Shown: positions 16,970 through 25,757 of the stretch, piece by piece | How positions within the stretch are numbered: position 1 is the stretch's first letter | Layout of the letters: every line of letters begins with the position of its first letter | NCBI RefSeq assembly: GCF_000834655.1 | Contig: NZ_JXQQ01000084.1 | Span: 124,001 to 188,000, forward strand | From: Variovorax paradoxus | GTDB taxonomy: Bacteria; Pseudomonadota; Gammaproteobacteria; Burkholderiales; Burkholderiaceae_C | Length of the DNA: 64,000 nucleotides | Direction: 5' to 3' | Notes under the pieces: model-generated | What the model was told of the DNA's origin: nothing | Database searches by the model: none | The model's input: only the letters and a program-made list of their open reading frames with translations | Position numbers and translations under genes: made by a program

Positions 16970-19699
16970 ATGAATCACCTGTTTCAAGCCTTGACCGTCC
17001 GTGTGGACGAGTGGCGCAAGGCCCGATACGAGTGCCCAGACTTCCCCGCCATCGGTGAAATTTTGGATTTCGCGATGGAAGACCCTGCTACCGACCAGTT
17101 GCGGTACTTGCGCCGGGCGCAGTTCCGCGCACTAGAGACCTATTGGTACCTGCGTCTGGTGCTGAACACACCGCGCATTCCTGACTTGTACGCCACCCTA
17201 TTTCCGAAGCCAAAGGACCGGCGTGAGGCCATGGGGCTGACTGCGCGCGAAATCGTGGACATGATTGCCGACGATGGCTTGGACGCCGTGCTGGAGTTGG
17301 TGCAAACCGACAATGCGTTTGTCCGTAAGCACGGACTGGAAAGCCTTCGCGAGACCTTCTCGCTGGATTACCCCAGCTACATCCTGGCGCTCGCCATGGG
17401 CGCGGGGAAAACCATCCTCATGGGTTCCATCGTCGCCACTGAGTTCGCCATGGCGCTGGAGTATCCAGACGGTCCATTTGTGCAGAACGCATTGGTCTTT
17501 GCGCCGGGCAAGACCATCCTCAGTGCTCTGCGGGAACTGGCGGACATCCCGTTTGAGCGCCTGTTGCCTGCCCGCCTGCACAAGCCGTTCGCGGCCAGCC
17601 TGAAGCTCACCTTCACGCGCGACGGCGACAAGCAAATTCCCATCACTTGGGGCAGCAGCTTCAACGTCATCGTCACCAACACCGAGAAAATCCGCATCCA
17701 GAAGCCGACCATGCGGAATACGGCCCAGAACCGGCTTTTTGCCGGCACCAAGGATGAAGAGGCGACGGCCATGGCCAATTTGCGCCTGCAAGCTATTGCC
17801 TCATTGCCCCACCTAGCCGTTTTCTCCGACGAGGCCCACCACACCTACGGCCAGAAGCTGCTTGGCAAATGGGAGAGGGACAAGCAATCCGGGGAACTGG
17901 TGTTCAAGGACGACGGCATCAAGAAGGTGCGCCGTACCATCGACTACTTGGCGCGGGAAACCAACCTCATCGTCACGATCAACGCGACCGGCACGCCGTA
18001 CTTCGAGCGGCAACCCTTGCGTGACGTGGTGGTCTGGTACGGGCTGGGCGAGGGCATCCGCGACGGCGTGCTGAAAGAGTTGGCCAACGGCATCAAGGTG
18101 CTGGAGTTGGGTGATGGTGACGCCGAGCGCATGGTGCAGAGCGTGATCGATGACTTTGTGACGGACTATTGGCCCGTCTCGCTGGAGAACGGGGCACCCG
18201 CGCGGCTGGCCTTGTACTTCCCCAACCTTGAAACCCGCGACGAGTTGCGATCCAGCATTGAATCCGCGTTGCTGGCCCACGGCATTGGCCCAGACACCAT
18301 GCTGGCGGTGGACAACAAATCCAGCGAGACGACCCGGCGCAGCTTTGAAGCCGTGGCACGCGACCCTGCGGCACCGCACCGCGTCATGCTGCTGGTCAAC
18401 ATGGGCACGGAGGGATGGAACTGCCCCAGCCTGTTTGCCTGCGCATTGGTGCGCAAACTGGCGACCAGCAACAACTTTGTGCTGCAGGCCGCCACCCGTT
18501 GCTTGCGCCAAGTTCCCGGCAATGCCAAGCCTGCCCGCGTGTACCTGACGGCGAGCAACAAAAAGACGTTGGAAGACCAGTTGACCGAGACCTATGGCAC
18601 CAGCCTCAAGGCACTGGACACTCAGCAAGCCGAGCGGGTCGAAAAGATCATTCACCTGCACAAGCCGCACTTGCCAGCTTTGCTGATCAAGAAGCGCGTG
18701 CTACGCATTCAGCGCAAGGCAGTCCTCGCTGATACTGCGCCATTGGCATTCACCTTGCCCGATGTGTCTGCACCCGCTGGGCCAGTGGTTCAGACGTGGA
18801 GCCCGGTGCTCACCGCTAGCGGTGGCACCCGAATGCAACGGCTCGATGCCGCAGACGTGCTGCTGGAGTCGTTCACTCCCTTGCTGGATTGCTACACCGC
18901 TGCCGCCCGCCTTGCCGCATGCCACCACATGCCCACCACCGAATTGCTGACCGCACTTCGTCAGGTCTACGTAACGCAGGAAGTGCCCGACCACCACATG
19001 GACGCCCTAGGCCAACAGATTGAGGCGCAGCGCAACCAGTACGAAGAGGCATGGGACGAAATCGAGGTGGCCGTGGCATTGGTCAAGGCCGATGGTTTTG
19101 ACCTAACCGAGGTCAACGGCAAGGCGGTCTATACCGCCCGCATCAGCTTTGACAAAAAGAACCAGCACCTCTACAAGACGGCCAACGAGACCGCCGATGC
19201 AGCGCATGCCTTGCGTAATAGCTTCCACTACGAAGGCTACAACTTCGACTCCAACCCGGAGGCCGAGTTTTTGGACTGGACGCTTGGCCTGTTGCATGCG
19301 CACCCGCACCAGATAGAGGGCCTTTGGTTCACCGGGGGCCTCACCGATGCAGGAAAGACCGACCTGCGAGCCGAGTATCTGGGCGACGATGGACGTTGGC
19401 ATACCTACACGCCGGACTTCGTGCTGCGCCGTGCCGATGGCAAGCACCTTGTGGTTGAGGTGAAGAATGACAAGCTCAGTCCGGACATTGATGCGGACAT
19501 GGCCCGGCATGCCTTGGGTAAGGCGGCGCAAACGCTGGAAGGTCGCAAGGCCGTGGCCTTGAAGCGATGGGAACAACTCAACCCCGACCGCCTCAGTTAC
19601 CACGTCATGTTTGCCGACACTGTCTTGCACGACGCTGGTAAAAAAGCCGTGCGGGACTTCATCACAGCCAAAGTAATCGCCGCGCCTGCGGCCACCTGA
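16970..19699 (+). CDS. type III-like restriction subunit (helicase-nuclease)
   Basis: 909 residues. SF2 translocase: Walker A GAGKT at 144-148, Walker B DEAHH at 287-291, SAT-like NATGTP, and motif VI TRCLRQVPG. The C-terminal endonuclease domain has PD-(E)xK: PD at 815-816, E830 and K832 (YTPDFVLRR ... LVVEVKND). This fits the Res subunit of type III R-M, which translocates or switches and cleaves when two unmethylated sites interact. Followed after 9 bp by the methyltransferase gene. Ribosome binding site before the ATG is weak. Confidence 0.9.
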   Translation: MNHLFQALTVRVDEWRKARYECPDFPAIGEILDFAMEDPATDQLRYLRRAQFRALETYWYLRLVLNTPRIPDLYATLFPKPKDRREAMGLTAREIVDMIADDGLDAVLELVQTDNAFVRKHGLESLRETFSLDYPSYILALAMGAGKTILMGSIVATEFAMALEYPDGPFVQNALVFAPGKTILSALRELADIPFERLLPARLHKPFAASLKLTFTRDGDKQIPITWGSSFNVIVTNTEKIRIQKPTMRNTAQNRLFAGTKDEEATAMANLRLQAIASLPHLAVFSDEAHHTYGQKLLGKWERDKQSGELVFKDDGIKKVRRTIDYLARETNLIVTINATGTPYFERQPLRDVVVWYGLGEGIRDGVLKELANGIKVLELGDGDAERMVQSVIDDFVTDYWPVSLENGAPARLALYFPNLETRDELRSSIESALLAHGIGPDTMLAVDNKSSETTRRSFEAVARDPAAPHRVMLLVNMGTEGWNCPSLFACALVRKLATSNNFVLQAATRCLRQVPGNAKPARVYLTASNKKTLEDQLTETYGTSLKALDTQQAERVEKIIHLHKPHLPALLIKKRVLRIQRKAVLADTAPLAFTLPDVSAPAGPVVQTWSPVLTASGGTRMQRLDAADVLLESFTPLLDCYTAAARLAACHHMPTTELLTALRQVYVTQEVPDHHMDALGQQIEAQRNQYEEAWDEIEVAVALVKADGFDLTEVNGKAVYTARISFDKKNQHLYKTANETADAAHALRNSFHYEGYNFDSNPEAEFLDWTLGLLHAHPHQIEGLWFTGGLTDAGKTDLRAEYLGDDGRWHTYTPDFVLRRADGKHLVVEVKNDKLSPDIDADMARHALGKAAQTLEGRKAVALKRWEQLNPDRLSYHVMFADTVLHDAGKKAVRDFITAKVIAAPAAT

Positions 19700-19708
19700 T
19701 AGACCGTT

Positions 19709-21727
19709 ATGACCGAACAAGCTAAAACCAAGAAGAAGCCGACAGATGTGACGGTGGGGCGGGCCAAGGGTCGGCCTATGTTGAGTTGGGTAGGCAAGAA
19801 ACCGCTGGGCCGTGTTGCTGCGTTCCCCGCTCAGCATATTGAGCGTTTCAGTGCGGACGATGCCGCACACCCGCTGTCTCCGAGTTCCGCCGATTGGTCT
19901 AAGTGGCCCAAAGACTTGCCGCAGGGTGGTCTGCTGTATCACGGGGATAACAAGGAGGTTTTGGCGCACCTGTTGGCAAACGGCTTTCGTGGACAGGTCA
20001 AGCTGATCTACATAGACCCGCCGTTTGACAGTGGTGCGGACTACGTGCGCAAAGTGCAATTGCGTGGCGCCAAAGGCACGCTCAAGATTGACGGTGAAGA
20101 CTATGCGCTTGGCGAACAGGTGCAGTACACCGATATCTGGAGCAACGACAACTATTTGCAGTTCATGTACGAGCGGCTGTTGATGCTCAAGGAGCTACTG
20201 AGTGAAGACGGCGCACTATATTTGCATTGCGACTGGAACAAATCCCATCATCTGCGGTGCCTACTGGAGGAAGTATTTGGGCCCGACGGATTCAAGAACG
20301 AGATCATCTGGCAGCGTGTGGCATCGCGCAGCGACTCCACCACATACAACCATATCCATGACGTCGTGATGTTCTGCACCAAAGGGCCAGATTTCGTCTG
20401 GAATCAGCAGTATCACGCTTACAGCGACAAGTACGTTGAGGACAAGTATTCACTTGTCGATGCAGCAGGGCGAAAATACCAACTCGACAACCTCACAAGT
20501 CCCAATCCTCGGCCCAACATGACGTATGAATGGATGGGGCATGCCCCGCCCGAGAAGGGCTGGCGGTATTCAAAGGAGTCAATGCAAGAATTGCACGACT
20601 CTGGGCGCATCTGGTATCCCGAAGACAAAGAGAAGCGCCCGCGCCTGATTCGTTATTTGGATGAAGGTAAAGGTGTTCCGCTTCGCAGCATGTGGACGGA
20701 CATCAACCCAGTGAACAGCCAAGCCGACGAACGTTCCGAGTATCCGACCCAGAAGCCGGAAACATTGCTGGAACGCATCATCTCCACATCCACGGACCCC
20801 GGCGACTTAGTTCTTGACTGCTTCATTGGGTCGGGAACCACTGCCGCCGTTGCTCAAAAACTTGGCCGCCGCTGGATCGGCTGCGACATCAACAAGGGCG
20901 CAATTCAGACCACAGCTAAACGACTGCAAGGGGTGATTCGGGAGCAAGCTGCCGCGCTCGCCAGAGCATCCCAAGGCGAGTTGGTTGCCCGTGAAGATGC
21001 GCTGCCACCGCCTTGCCAGTTGACGCTCTCTAGTTGGCGAGTGAACGACTACGACCTGCACATCCAGCACAACGAGGCCGTTGAGTTGGCATGCGAGCAC
21101 CTGGGCATCACACGCACCCGAACCGATCCGTTCTTTGATGGTACGCGCGGCAAGATGCTAACCAAAATCATCCCGTTGAACCATCCGCTCACGCCGCTGG
21201 ACTTGGAAGCTCTGCGTACCGAACTCAAGAACCGACCCGAAGAAGAGCGCGATCTGTTGGTTGTGAGTCTGGGGCAAGAGCACAAGGCTCGCGAATGGGT
21301 GGAGCACTACAACCACAACCGGCCTATCAACAAAATCCATTTGATTGAGTTGCGCACGGACCGCAAGGCAGGGGGGTTCATCAAGCACGAGCCGATGTCG
21401 GTGCAGGCCAGCGCTCGGCGTGAAAGTGACAACCTAATAGTTACGATTGCCGATGTGGTTTCGCCAAGCATCATCGCGCGGCTGGATTTGCAAGAAGGCA
21501 TTTTCCGGGCACAAATACCGGACTGGCGGGCAGTGGTGGACTGCATTCTCATTGACGCTAATCACGATGGTGCCGTTTTTAACGTGACCCTTGCTGATGT
21601 GCCCGAGCGCAAGCAAGACCTCGTTAGCGGTCGCTATGAGTTGGTAGCCCCGCCGGTTGGGGCAGTTGTCGCGGTGAAGGTCATCGACATGCTTGGCGAA
21701 GAGCGGATTGTTTCGCTGACGGTTTAG
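19709..21727 (+). CDS. type III-like DNA adenine methyltransferase
   Basis: 672 residues; expected to methylate adenine N6 and provide the recognition specificity of the R-M pair. The beta-class order is seen: catalytic motif IV DPPF at 103-106 and AdoMet motif I FIGSGT at about 372-377. The recognition domain lies between, plus a long C-terminal part that probably contacts Res. Gene order is res then mod, the reverse of the classic EcoP1I/EcoP15I operon. The start is 9 bp after the res stop, so one transcript. Confidence 0.9.
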   Translation: MTEQAKTKKKPTDVTVGRAKGRPMLSWVGKKPLGRVAAFPAQHIERFSADDAAHPLSPSSADWSKWPKDLPQGGLLYHGDNKEVLAHLLANGFRGQVKLIYIDPPFDSGADYVRKVQLRGAKGTLKIDGEDYALGEQVQYTDIWSNDNYLQFMYERLLMLKELLSEDGALYLHCDWNKSHHLRCLLEEVFGPDGFKNEIIWQRVASRSDSTTYNHIHDVVMFCTKGPDFVWNQQYHAYSDKYVEDKYSLVDAAGRKYQLDNLTSPNPRPNMTYEWMGHAPPEKGWRYSKESMQELHDSGRIWYPEDKEKRPRLIRYLDEGKGVPLRSMWTDINPVNSQADERSEYPTQKPETLLERIISTSTDPGDLVLDCFIGSGTTAAVAQKLGRRWIGCDINKGAIQTTAKRLQGVIREQAAALARASQGELVAREDALPPPCQLTLSSWRVNDYDLHIQHNEAVELACEHLGITRTRTDPFFDGTRGKMLTKIIPLNHPLTPLDLEALRTELKNRPEEERDLLVVSLGQEHKAREWVEHYNHNRPINKIHLIELRTDRKAGGFIKHEPMSVQASARRESDNLIVTIADVVSPSIIARLDLQEGIFRAQIPDWRAVVDCILIDANHDGAVFNVTLADVPERKQDLVSGRYELVAPPVGAVVAVKVIDMLGEERIVSLTV

Positions 21728-21878
21728 CTCAAATTTTTAGGATCAGGACAGTTGGCCTGGTTCTAGAGCCGGCGACCTTTCATCAGGCTCGACAGAGTTC
21801 GAGCGCGGAGCCTTTCAGCGGCAGCCGAAACACGACAAATGCATGGCCAGCCTGGACAGCCCGGCCACGGCGCCAACA
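21728..21878. other. intergenic region with one copy of the 15-bp motif
   Basis: Between the convergent ends of the methyltransferase and Mrr-like genes. Contains TGGCCAGCCTGGACA at 21844-21858 followed by CCGGCCA, and an imperfect GC-rich inverted repeat around 21786-21814 (AGGCTC ... GAGCCT type). No clear T-tailed terminator. Confidence 0.5.
21844..21858 (-). repeat. 15-bp island motif, copy 3 (after the methyltransferase gene)
   Basis: TGGCCAGCCTGGACA, exact, in the intergenic region between the convergent mod and Mrr-like genes. Confidence 0.8.
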
Positions 21879-22907
21879 TCAGTCTGCGGTGCTATCGCTC
21901 AACACCGGCTCAGGAATGTAGACACGGCGCATCGGGATGAGCGCTTTGTATTTGGCGTCCAGTGCTTCGTAGTGCCCAAGCACCAGTTCGACCAATGCGT
22001 CACCGTCTATCAGCCGTAGATTGCTCTTGCTGCGCGCGAACTCCGTTGCTTGCTTCGTGAAGTAGCCCAGCGTGACGAACAAGCCGAATTCGGTGGGAGC
22101 AACGTTTCCAGCCAGCTCCCTTATCGCGGGGCCGCCGATACTACCTTCCGTGCTCTTAATTTGCACCTTGATGATTGGCGGAGCAAAGCCAAGTTCATCT
22201 GTGTGAGCCACGATGTCAATGCCCCCGTCTGAGCCCTCCGGAGACACGCGAGTGCGATACCCCATCGTCTGCAAAAGATTCGCCACGAAGTGAGCAAATG
22301 GGTGCCCCTTGGTCTGCTGGGCAAGCACCTTAAGAACATAGTCTCTAGCGGTCTCTTCAACATCCTGGCTGATCTCTGCGACTGAGTCGTCCTTCGCTAC
22401 AGGCACCACAGGTGGTGGTTGCTTTCCTTGAATTGCGGACAAGAATTCATCGGCGTAGTTTTTGACCACGAAAAGGGACATTGCCGAGCCGATCTCGTAC
22501 AGTGCACCTTGCGAGAAGTGCGAGCGTGGAATGGTCTTCAGCCATTCAACCCTTCGGCGCTGTGGATACAACGGATCGCCGCCGGCATCATGAACATAGT
22601 CGCCTATGACGCGTCCGAGGTGGATTTCTCTCGGATTTTTTGACGGGTACACCACGAGGTCGTTGATCTGCATCTCGTGCACAAAGCGAAAGAGCTGCCC
22701 GGCCGACGTGGGAACTTGCCCCGGCTTGGATTTCGCTGCTACGGGATACACAGCCGCATATCGTTGCTTGAATGCTTCCCGCGTTGCTGTGAGGACGGCC
22801 AAATTTCCCATAGCGTGCCAGCCAAGGGCGATGACTTTCTTTTTGAGGAACAACGAGTTGGCATCTCCTGTTTTACCGGCGTGGATGCCCCAGAGTGTTT
22901 GCGTCAT
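21879..22907 (-). CDS. Mrr-like restriction endonuclease
   Basis: 342 residues. The N-terminal part (LWGIHAGKTGDANSLFLKKK, about 1-155) resembles the PUA/EVE-like reader domain found on some endonucleases. The C-terminal Mrr-type nuclease has the motif GSDGGIDIV (D231) and VQIK (Q249, K251), the D...QxK form of the PD-(D/E)xK fold. Such proteins usually cut modified DNA (type IV restriction). Encoded convergently with the res-mod operon but independent of it. Target modification cannot be told from sequence. Confidence 0.85.
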   Translation of the reverse strand: MTQTLWGIHAGKTGDANSLFLKKKVIALGWHAMGNLAVLTATREAFKQRYAAVYPVAAKSKPGQVPTSAGQLFRFVHEMQINDLVVYPSKNPREIHLGRVIGDYVHDAGGDPLYPQRRRVEWLKTIPRSHFSQGALYEIGSAMSLFVVKNYADEFLSAIQGKQPPPVVPVAKDDSVAEISQDVEETARDYVLKVLAQQTKGHPFAHFVANLLQTMGYRTRVSPEGSDGGIDIVAHTDELGFAPPIIKVQIKSTEGSIGGPAIRELAGNVAPTEFGLFVTLGYFTKQATEFARSKSNLRLIDGDALVELVLGHYEALDAKYKALIPMRRVYIPEPVLSDSTAD

Positions 22908-23016
22908 TCTTCTTCTCTTACATTTCTAAGCTTGTGATTCGACGGTTATACATCCGCCGCGATAGCCGACGATGACACCTGCTCCATCTCCATGTCGTAC
23001 TCTAGTTCTGTGAACT

Positions 23017-23592
23017 TCAGATCTTGACCTTCTTGGTATCGGTCCCGGCCTTCGGTTTGAGCCGCGCCGACAACCACTCATGCTGCAACGCCGTGCCGCA
23101 CCGACCGACGAATGTGGCGAAGCGCTCATCACGACCTTCACCCGACATGCTGTTCTCTTGCATGAGTTCGCCCACGATTTCGACTGGGGTTATCCGCAAC
23201 CGCAGCAGGTACTGCACCAGCACCTCGGCGATACGGCGATTGCGCATTTCCATCCAGTGCCGATGCGCGATCATCGCGAGACCCACCGACGACGGATCGG
23301 GCTCGGCCAGTGCCCCGGCCTTCAGCAGAGATTCAAGCTCGGTGACATGGTCGTCGCTGAAGTGCTGAAGTCGCCACCGCATGAGCTTCTCGCCCCGTTG
23401 GACGGCCGCTTTCAGTTCCGTCACACCGGCATCCGTCAACACGCTGTGCATCGTGTGCGTGCGGAAGTTGGGTTGGTAGTCGTAGGTTGGATTCGGCTCG
23501 TAGTCGTCGGCCTCCGAAGGCGGGTAGCTTGCAGCCGGCATCCGCCAGCAATGCCATGCCGTCTCGGCCCAAACGATTTCGGCGGCGTTCAT
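23017..23592 (-). CDS. hypothetical protein
   Basis: 191 residues, mostly helical, rich in Arg, Glu and Trp (MRWRLQHFSDDHVTELESLL; HRHWMEMRNRRIAEVLVQYLLRL). No signal peptide, membrane span or catalytic motif recognised. The start overlaps the end of the upstream 115-residue gene (ATGA), so the two are translationally coupled. Function unknown; conserved organisation with an acidic partner would suit an accessory or inhibitor role, which is speculative. Confidence 0.7.
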   Translation of the reverse strand: MNAAEIVWAETAWHCWRMPAASYPPSEADDYEPNPTYDYQPNFRTHTMHSVLTDAGVTELKAAVQRGEKLMRWRLQHFSDDHVTELESLLKAGALAEPDPSSVGLAMIAHRHWMEMRNRRIAEVLVQYLLRLRITPVEIVGELMQENSMSGEGRDERFATFVGRCGTALQHEWLSARLKPKAGTDTKKVKI

Positions 23593-23936
23593 GACCAGTC
23601 CTCCGCCAGTTCTTCATCCCGTGCGAATGCGATGTCCAGCAGGTTGCGAAGCTGTTCCGCATCGGTCGCACCGGTAAAGTTGCCGCCGTAGATGGAGATT
23701 TCCTCCAGCGAGTCGCCATCGCAATAGCAGGCTTCAAAGATGGCATCGACCGGATCGATGACAGTTCGTTCCTTCTCGCGACCGTAGCCCATCGCCTCGC
23801 CGAAGCTCAGTTCTTCCTCGCGGATGGTGATCGAGAAGTCAAAGCTATCGTCGTCATGATTGCAGGCATAACCTCCGCTGGTCTGGCGCAGCGTGAAGGC
23901 GACATTGAATGCCTGGGTGAATTCGTTCAGTGTCAT
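23589..23936 (-). CDS. small acidic hypothetical protein
   Basis: 115 residues from the ATG at 23936, which follows AAGGAAACC. Strongly acidic (DDDSFDFS, DPVDAIFEACYCDGDSLEEI, ARDEELAEDW). It resembles small acidic antirestriction or DNA-mimic-like proteins only in composition; no family is recognised. Coupled to the 191-residue gene downstream. Upstream lies one exact copy of the 15-bp motif, only 38 bp from the start codon. Confidence 0.65.
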   Translation of the reverse strand: MTLNEFTQAFNVAFTLRQTSGGYACNHDDDSFDFSITIREEELSFGEAMGYGREKERTVIDPVDAIFEACYCDGDSLEEISIYGGNFTGATDAEQLRNLLDIAFARDEELAEDWS

Positions 23937-23974
23937 TTTGGTTTCCTTAAAGAGTTGGGTTGATGTGTCCACCC

Positions 23975-23989
23975 TGTCCAGGCTGGCCA
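23975..23989 (+). repeat. 15-bp island motif, copy 4 (upstream of the acidic gene)
   Basis: TGTCCAGGCTGGCCA, exact, preceded by an extra TGTCCA half at 23966. Two degenerate halves follow at 24056-24063 and 24079-24093, so 23966-24093 is a small cluster upstream of the 115-residue gene and downstream of the primase-helicase gene. Confidence 0.8.
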
Positions 23990-24106
23990 AGCGATTTCGG
24001 TGTTTCGTCGCGTGAAATCTGCTGAGCGGGATGAGCAAGTCGTCGTCACCGTCTGGCTGGCCAAGTCATCGAAATGCCTGGCCAGCCCGGACTGCTTGGA
24101 CATGTA

Positions 24107-25633
24107 CTACCTGTTCTTGAACGGGTCGAAGTCCTCGTCGGCCGCTGAAATGTTCGCCATGAGCATGGCGTTCAAATCAGCGTTCTGGCCGCCCGTCGTG
24201 GGAATGTTCGCCATGCGCATGGCATTCAAATCGGCGTTCTGGTCGTCCGCTGGCTGCTCAATATCAAAATGACCGAGCATCAGCCCCAGACGGCGCACCC
24301 GCTCTTTCTTCCCATTGACGGTGAGCACCACACGGTCTTCCTTGGCCGTGGGGAAGACGGCCTTCATCCGCTTGAAGAACTCGGCATTGCCCACGGGCAT
24401 CAGGCCGTGCTGCTGGCAGTGGTCGCGATAGCGGTCATAGAGGTCTGCCTTGCTCACCATCTGACTGGGAAGCATGGACAGAGCCACACCGGCATCCTGG
24501 GTCCAGGAGCACACCGTGTTGGATGTCTGAATGGCATCCTGCTTGGCCTGCTCCATGACCTGGGGCACCGCGAAACCACCGTGAGCAAGCATCCGCTGCA
24601 ACCCGAGCAAGGCCCAGTCGAGCACCGCATCCAGTTCCGTCTCAATGATCTTCTGGTCCAGGTCGTAGATGACTTTTGCACCCTTGATCTGCTGGTTCCA
24701 CTCCACGATGTGAAGACGGCGCCACCAGCCATCGGAATGGTCCGTCGCACTGGGCAGGTGGTTGCTGCAAATGATGAATTTCGCCGTGGAGCGATAGTTG
24801 AACGACTTGCCGTACTTCGGCTCCACTTGCACCGCACCGCCGCTGATCAAGGACTTCAGGGCCTGCTGGTTGATCTTGGCTTTCGGCGTCTCATCGCAGA
24901 ATGCCAGCGAAGCGCCCACCAGACTGGCGAGGTCGAACCCGTCGAGCTTTTCCAGCCGCACGGCGACGGAATGTTCATGCAGGGCACGAACGACATTCAA
25001 CAGCAGCGATTTGCCGTTGCTGCCCGCACCGACCCACAAAGTTCCGACCTGCAACTTGGTGGTGCCGGTCAAGGTGTAGCCGATGTACTCCTGAACGAAG
25101 TCCTGCACGTCCTGGTTGGGCAGCGATGAGGCCAGGAACTGAGCGAACAGCGATTCCGGATCCAGAGGCTGCGGCGTGTAGGGGCCGAGTGGAATGCTCC
25201 TGTCGCAGGAAATCCGATGGCAGATGCCGACACCGATATCCGGTTCAATGGCGGTAATGGCACCCTCGGGGTCCACGAAGAGCCAGCAGTCGCGCAGCGG
25301 AATGACGATGCTCGAAGCCTTCGGCTTGGCGGGCAGCTTCCGCACCCTCAGCCGGGCGGTGTCAACACAGGACTGGGCCATGGAGGCCGTCGCCCTGCTG
25401 CGGTCGAAAATGGAAAGCCAGTCCAGTGCTTCTTCCTGGATTGCCTCGTCCGAAGTGGCCTTCCAGTGGTCCTGCTCCCATTTGTAGAACAGCCGGTCGC
25501 TGCGAGCGGTGCGCGGGTCCTTGCGACACAGGTCCGCATACTGGATCTGCGAGGTCTCCGAGTCAGAAGATTTTTCGCGAACCAGCGGCGCGGATGAGGG
25601 GAGGCTTGAATCGATAATTTTTTTCTTCGTCAT
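24107..25633 (-). CDS. P4/D5-type primase-helicase (SF3)
   Basis: 508 residues. The helicase part of phage/plasmid P4-family replication proteins: Walker A GAGSNGKS at 202-209, Walker B-like LAFCDE at about 253, and sensor FIICSNHLP. Upstream of the ATPase are D5_N-like residues (about 60-190). A toprim or AEP primase domain is not evident, so this may act with a host primase. The C-terminus carries two near-identical copies of QNADLNAMxMANI (about 464-495). ATG preceded by GAAAGGAACC. It suggests the excised island replicates autonomously for a time. Confidence 0.85.
   Translation of the reverse strand: MTKKKIIDSSLPSSAPLVREKSSDSETSQIQYADLCRKDPRTARSDRLFYKWEQDHWKATSDEAIQEEALDWLSIFDRSRATASMAQSCVDTARLRVRKLPAKPKASSIVIPLRDCWLFVDPEGAITAIEPDIGVGICHRISCDRSIPLGPYTPQPLDPESLFAQFLASSLPNQDVQDFVQEYIGYTLTGTTKLQVGTLWVGAGSNGKSLLLNVVRALHEHSVAVRLEKLDGFDLASLVGASLAFCDETPKAKINQQALKSLISGGAVQVEPKYGKSFNYRSTAKFIICSNHLPSATDHSDGWWRRLHIVEWNQQIKGAKVIYDLDQKIIETELDAVLDWALLGLQRMLAHGGFAVPQVMEQAKQDAIQTSNTVCSWTQDAGVALSMLPSQMVSKADLYDRYRDHCQQHGLMPVGNAEFFKRMKAVFPTAKEDRVVLTVNGKKERVRRLGLMLGHFDIEQPADDQNADLNAMRMANIPTTGGQNADLNAMLMANISAADEDFDPFKNR
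24149..24242 (-). repeat. two-copy tandem repeat in the primase-helicase C-terminus
   Basis: Two 40-bp units with a 54-bp period (24149-24188 and 24203-24242), differing at a few positions, in frame and encoding QNADLNAM(R/L)MANI. Probably slippage-generated; may vary in copy number between relatives. Confidence 0.85.
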
Positions 25634-25654
25634 GTTGGTTCCTTTCGTTGTTAT

Positions 25655-25729
25655 GACGAACCGAATATCTCAAGGCGACACCCAAAACACCCGGCCAAAC
25701 CACCCCTGAAAAGGCGCACCCGGTTCGTC
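25655..25729. repeat. 9-bp inverted repeat between divergent replication-region genes
   Basis: GACGAACCG (25655-25663) and CGGTTCGTC (25721-25729) flank an A/C-rich stretch with the partial direct repeats AAGGCGaCACCC and AAGGCGcACCC. The right arm abuts TTGACA (25731). Located 21 bp from the primase-helicase start. Candidate operator or replication origin. Confidence 0.55.
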
Positions 25730-25757
25730 CTTGACAAACATAAATCCCTTTAAAAAA

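Noticed and set aside
24149..24242. Possible CRISPR-like repeat
   Set aside because: Only two copies, in frame in a coding sequence, with a 14-bp gap; no array or cas gene in the window.
25731..25736. TTGACA as the -35 box of a sigma-70 promoter for the gene at 25758
   Set aside because: No acceptable -10 hexamer occurs 16-18 bp downstream before the start codon; kept only as a note in the gene entry.
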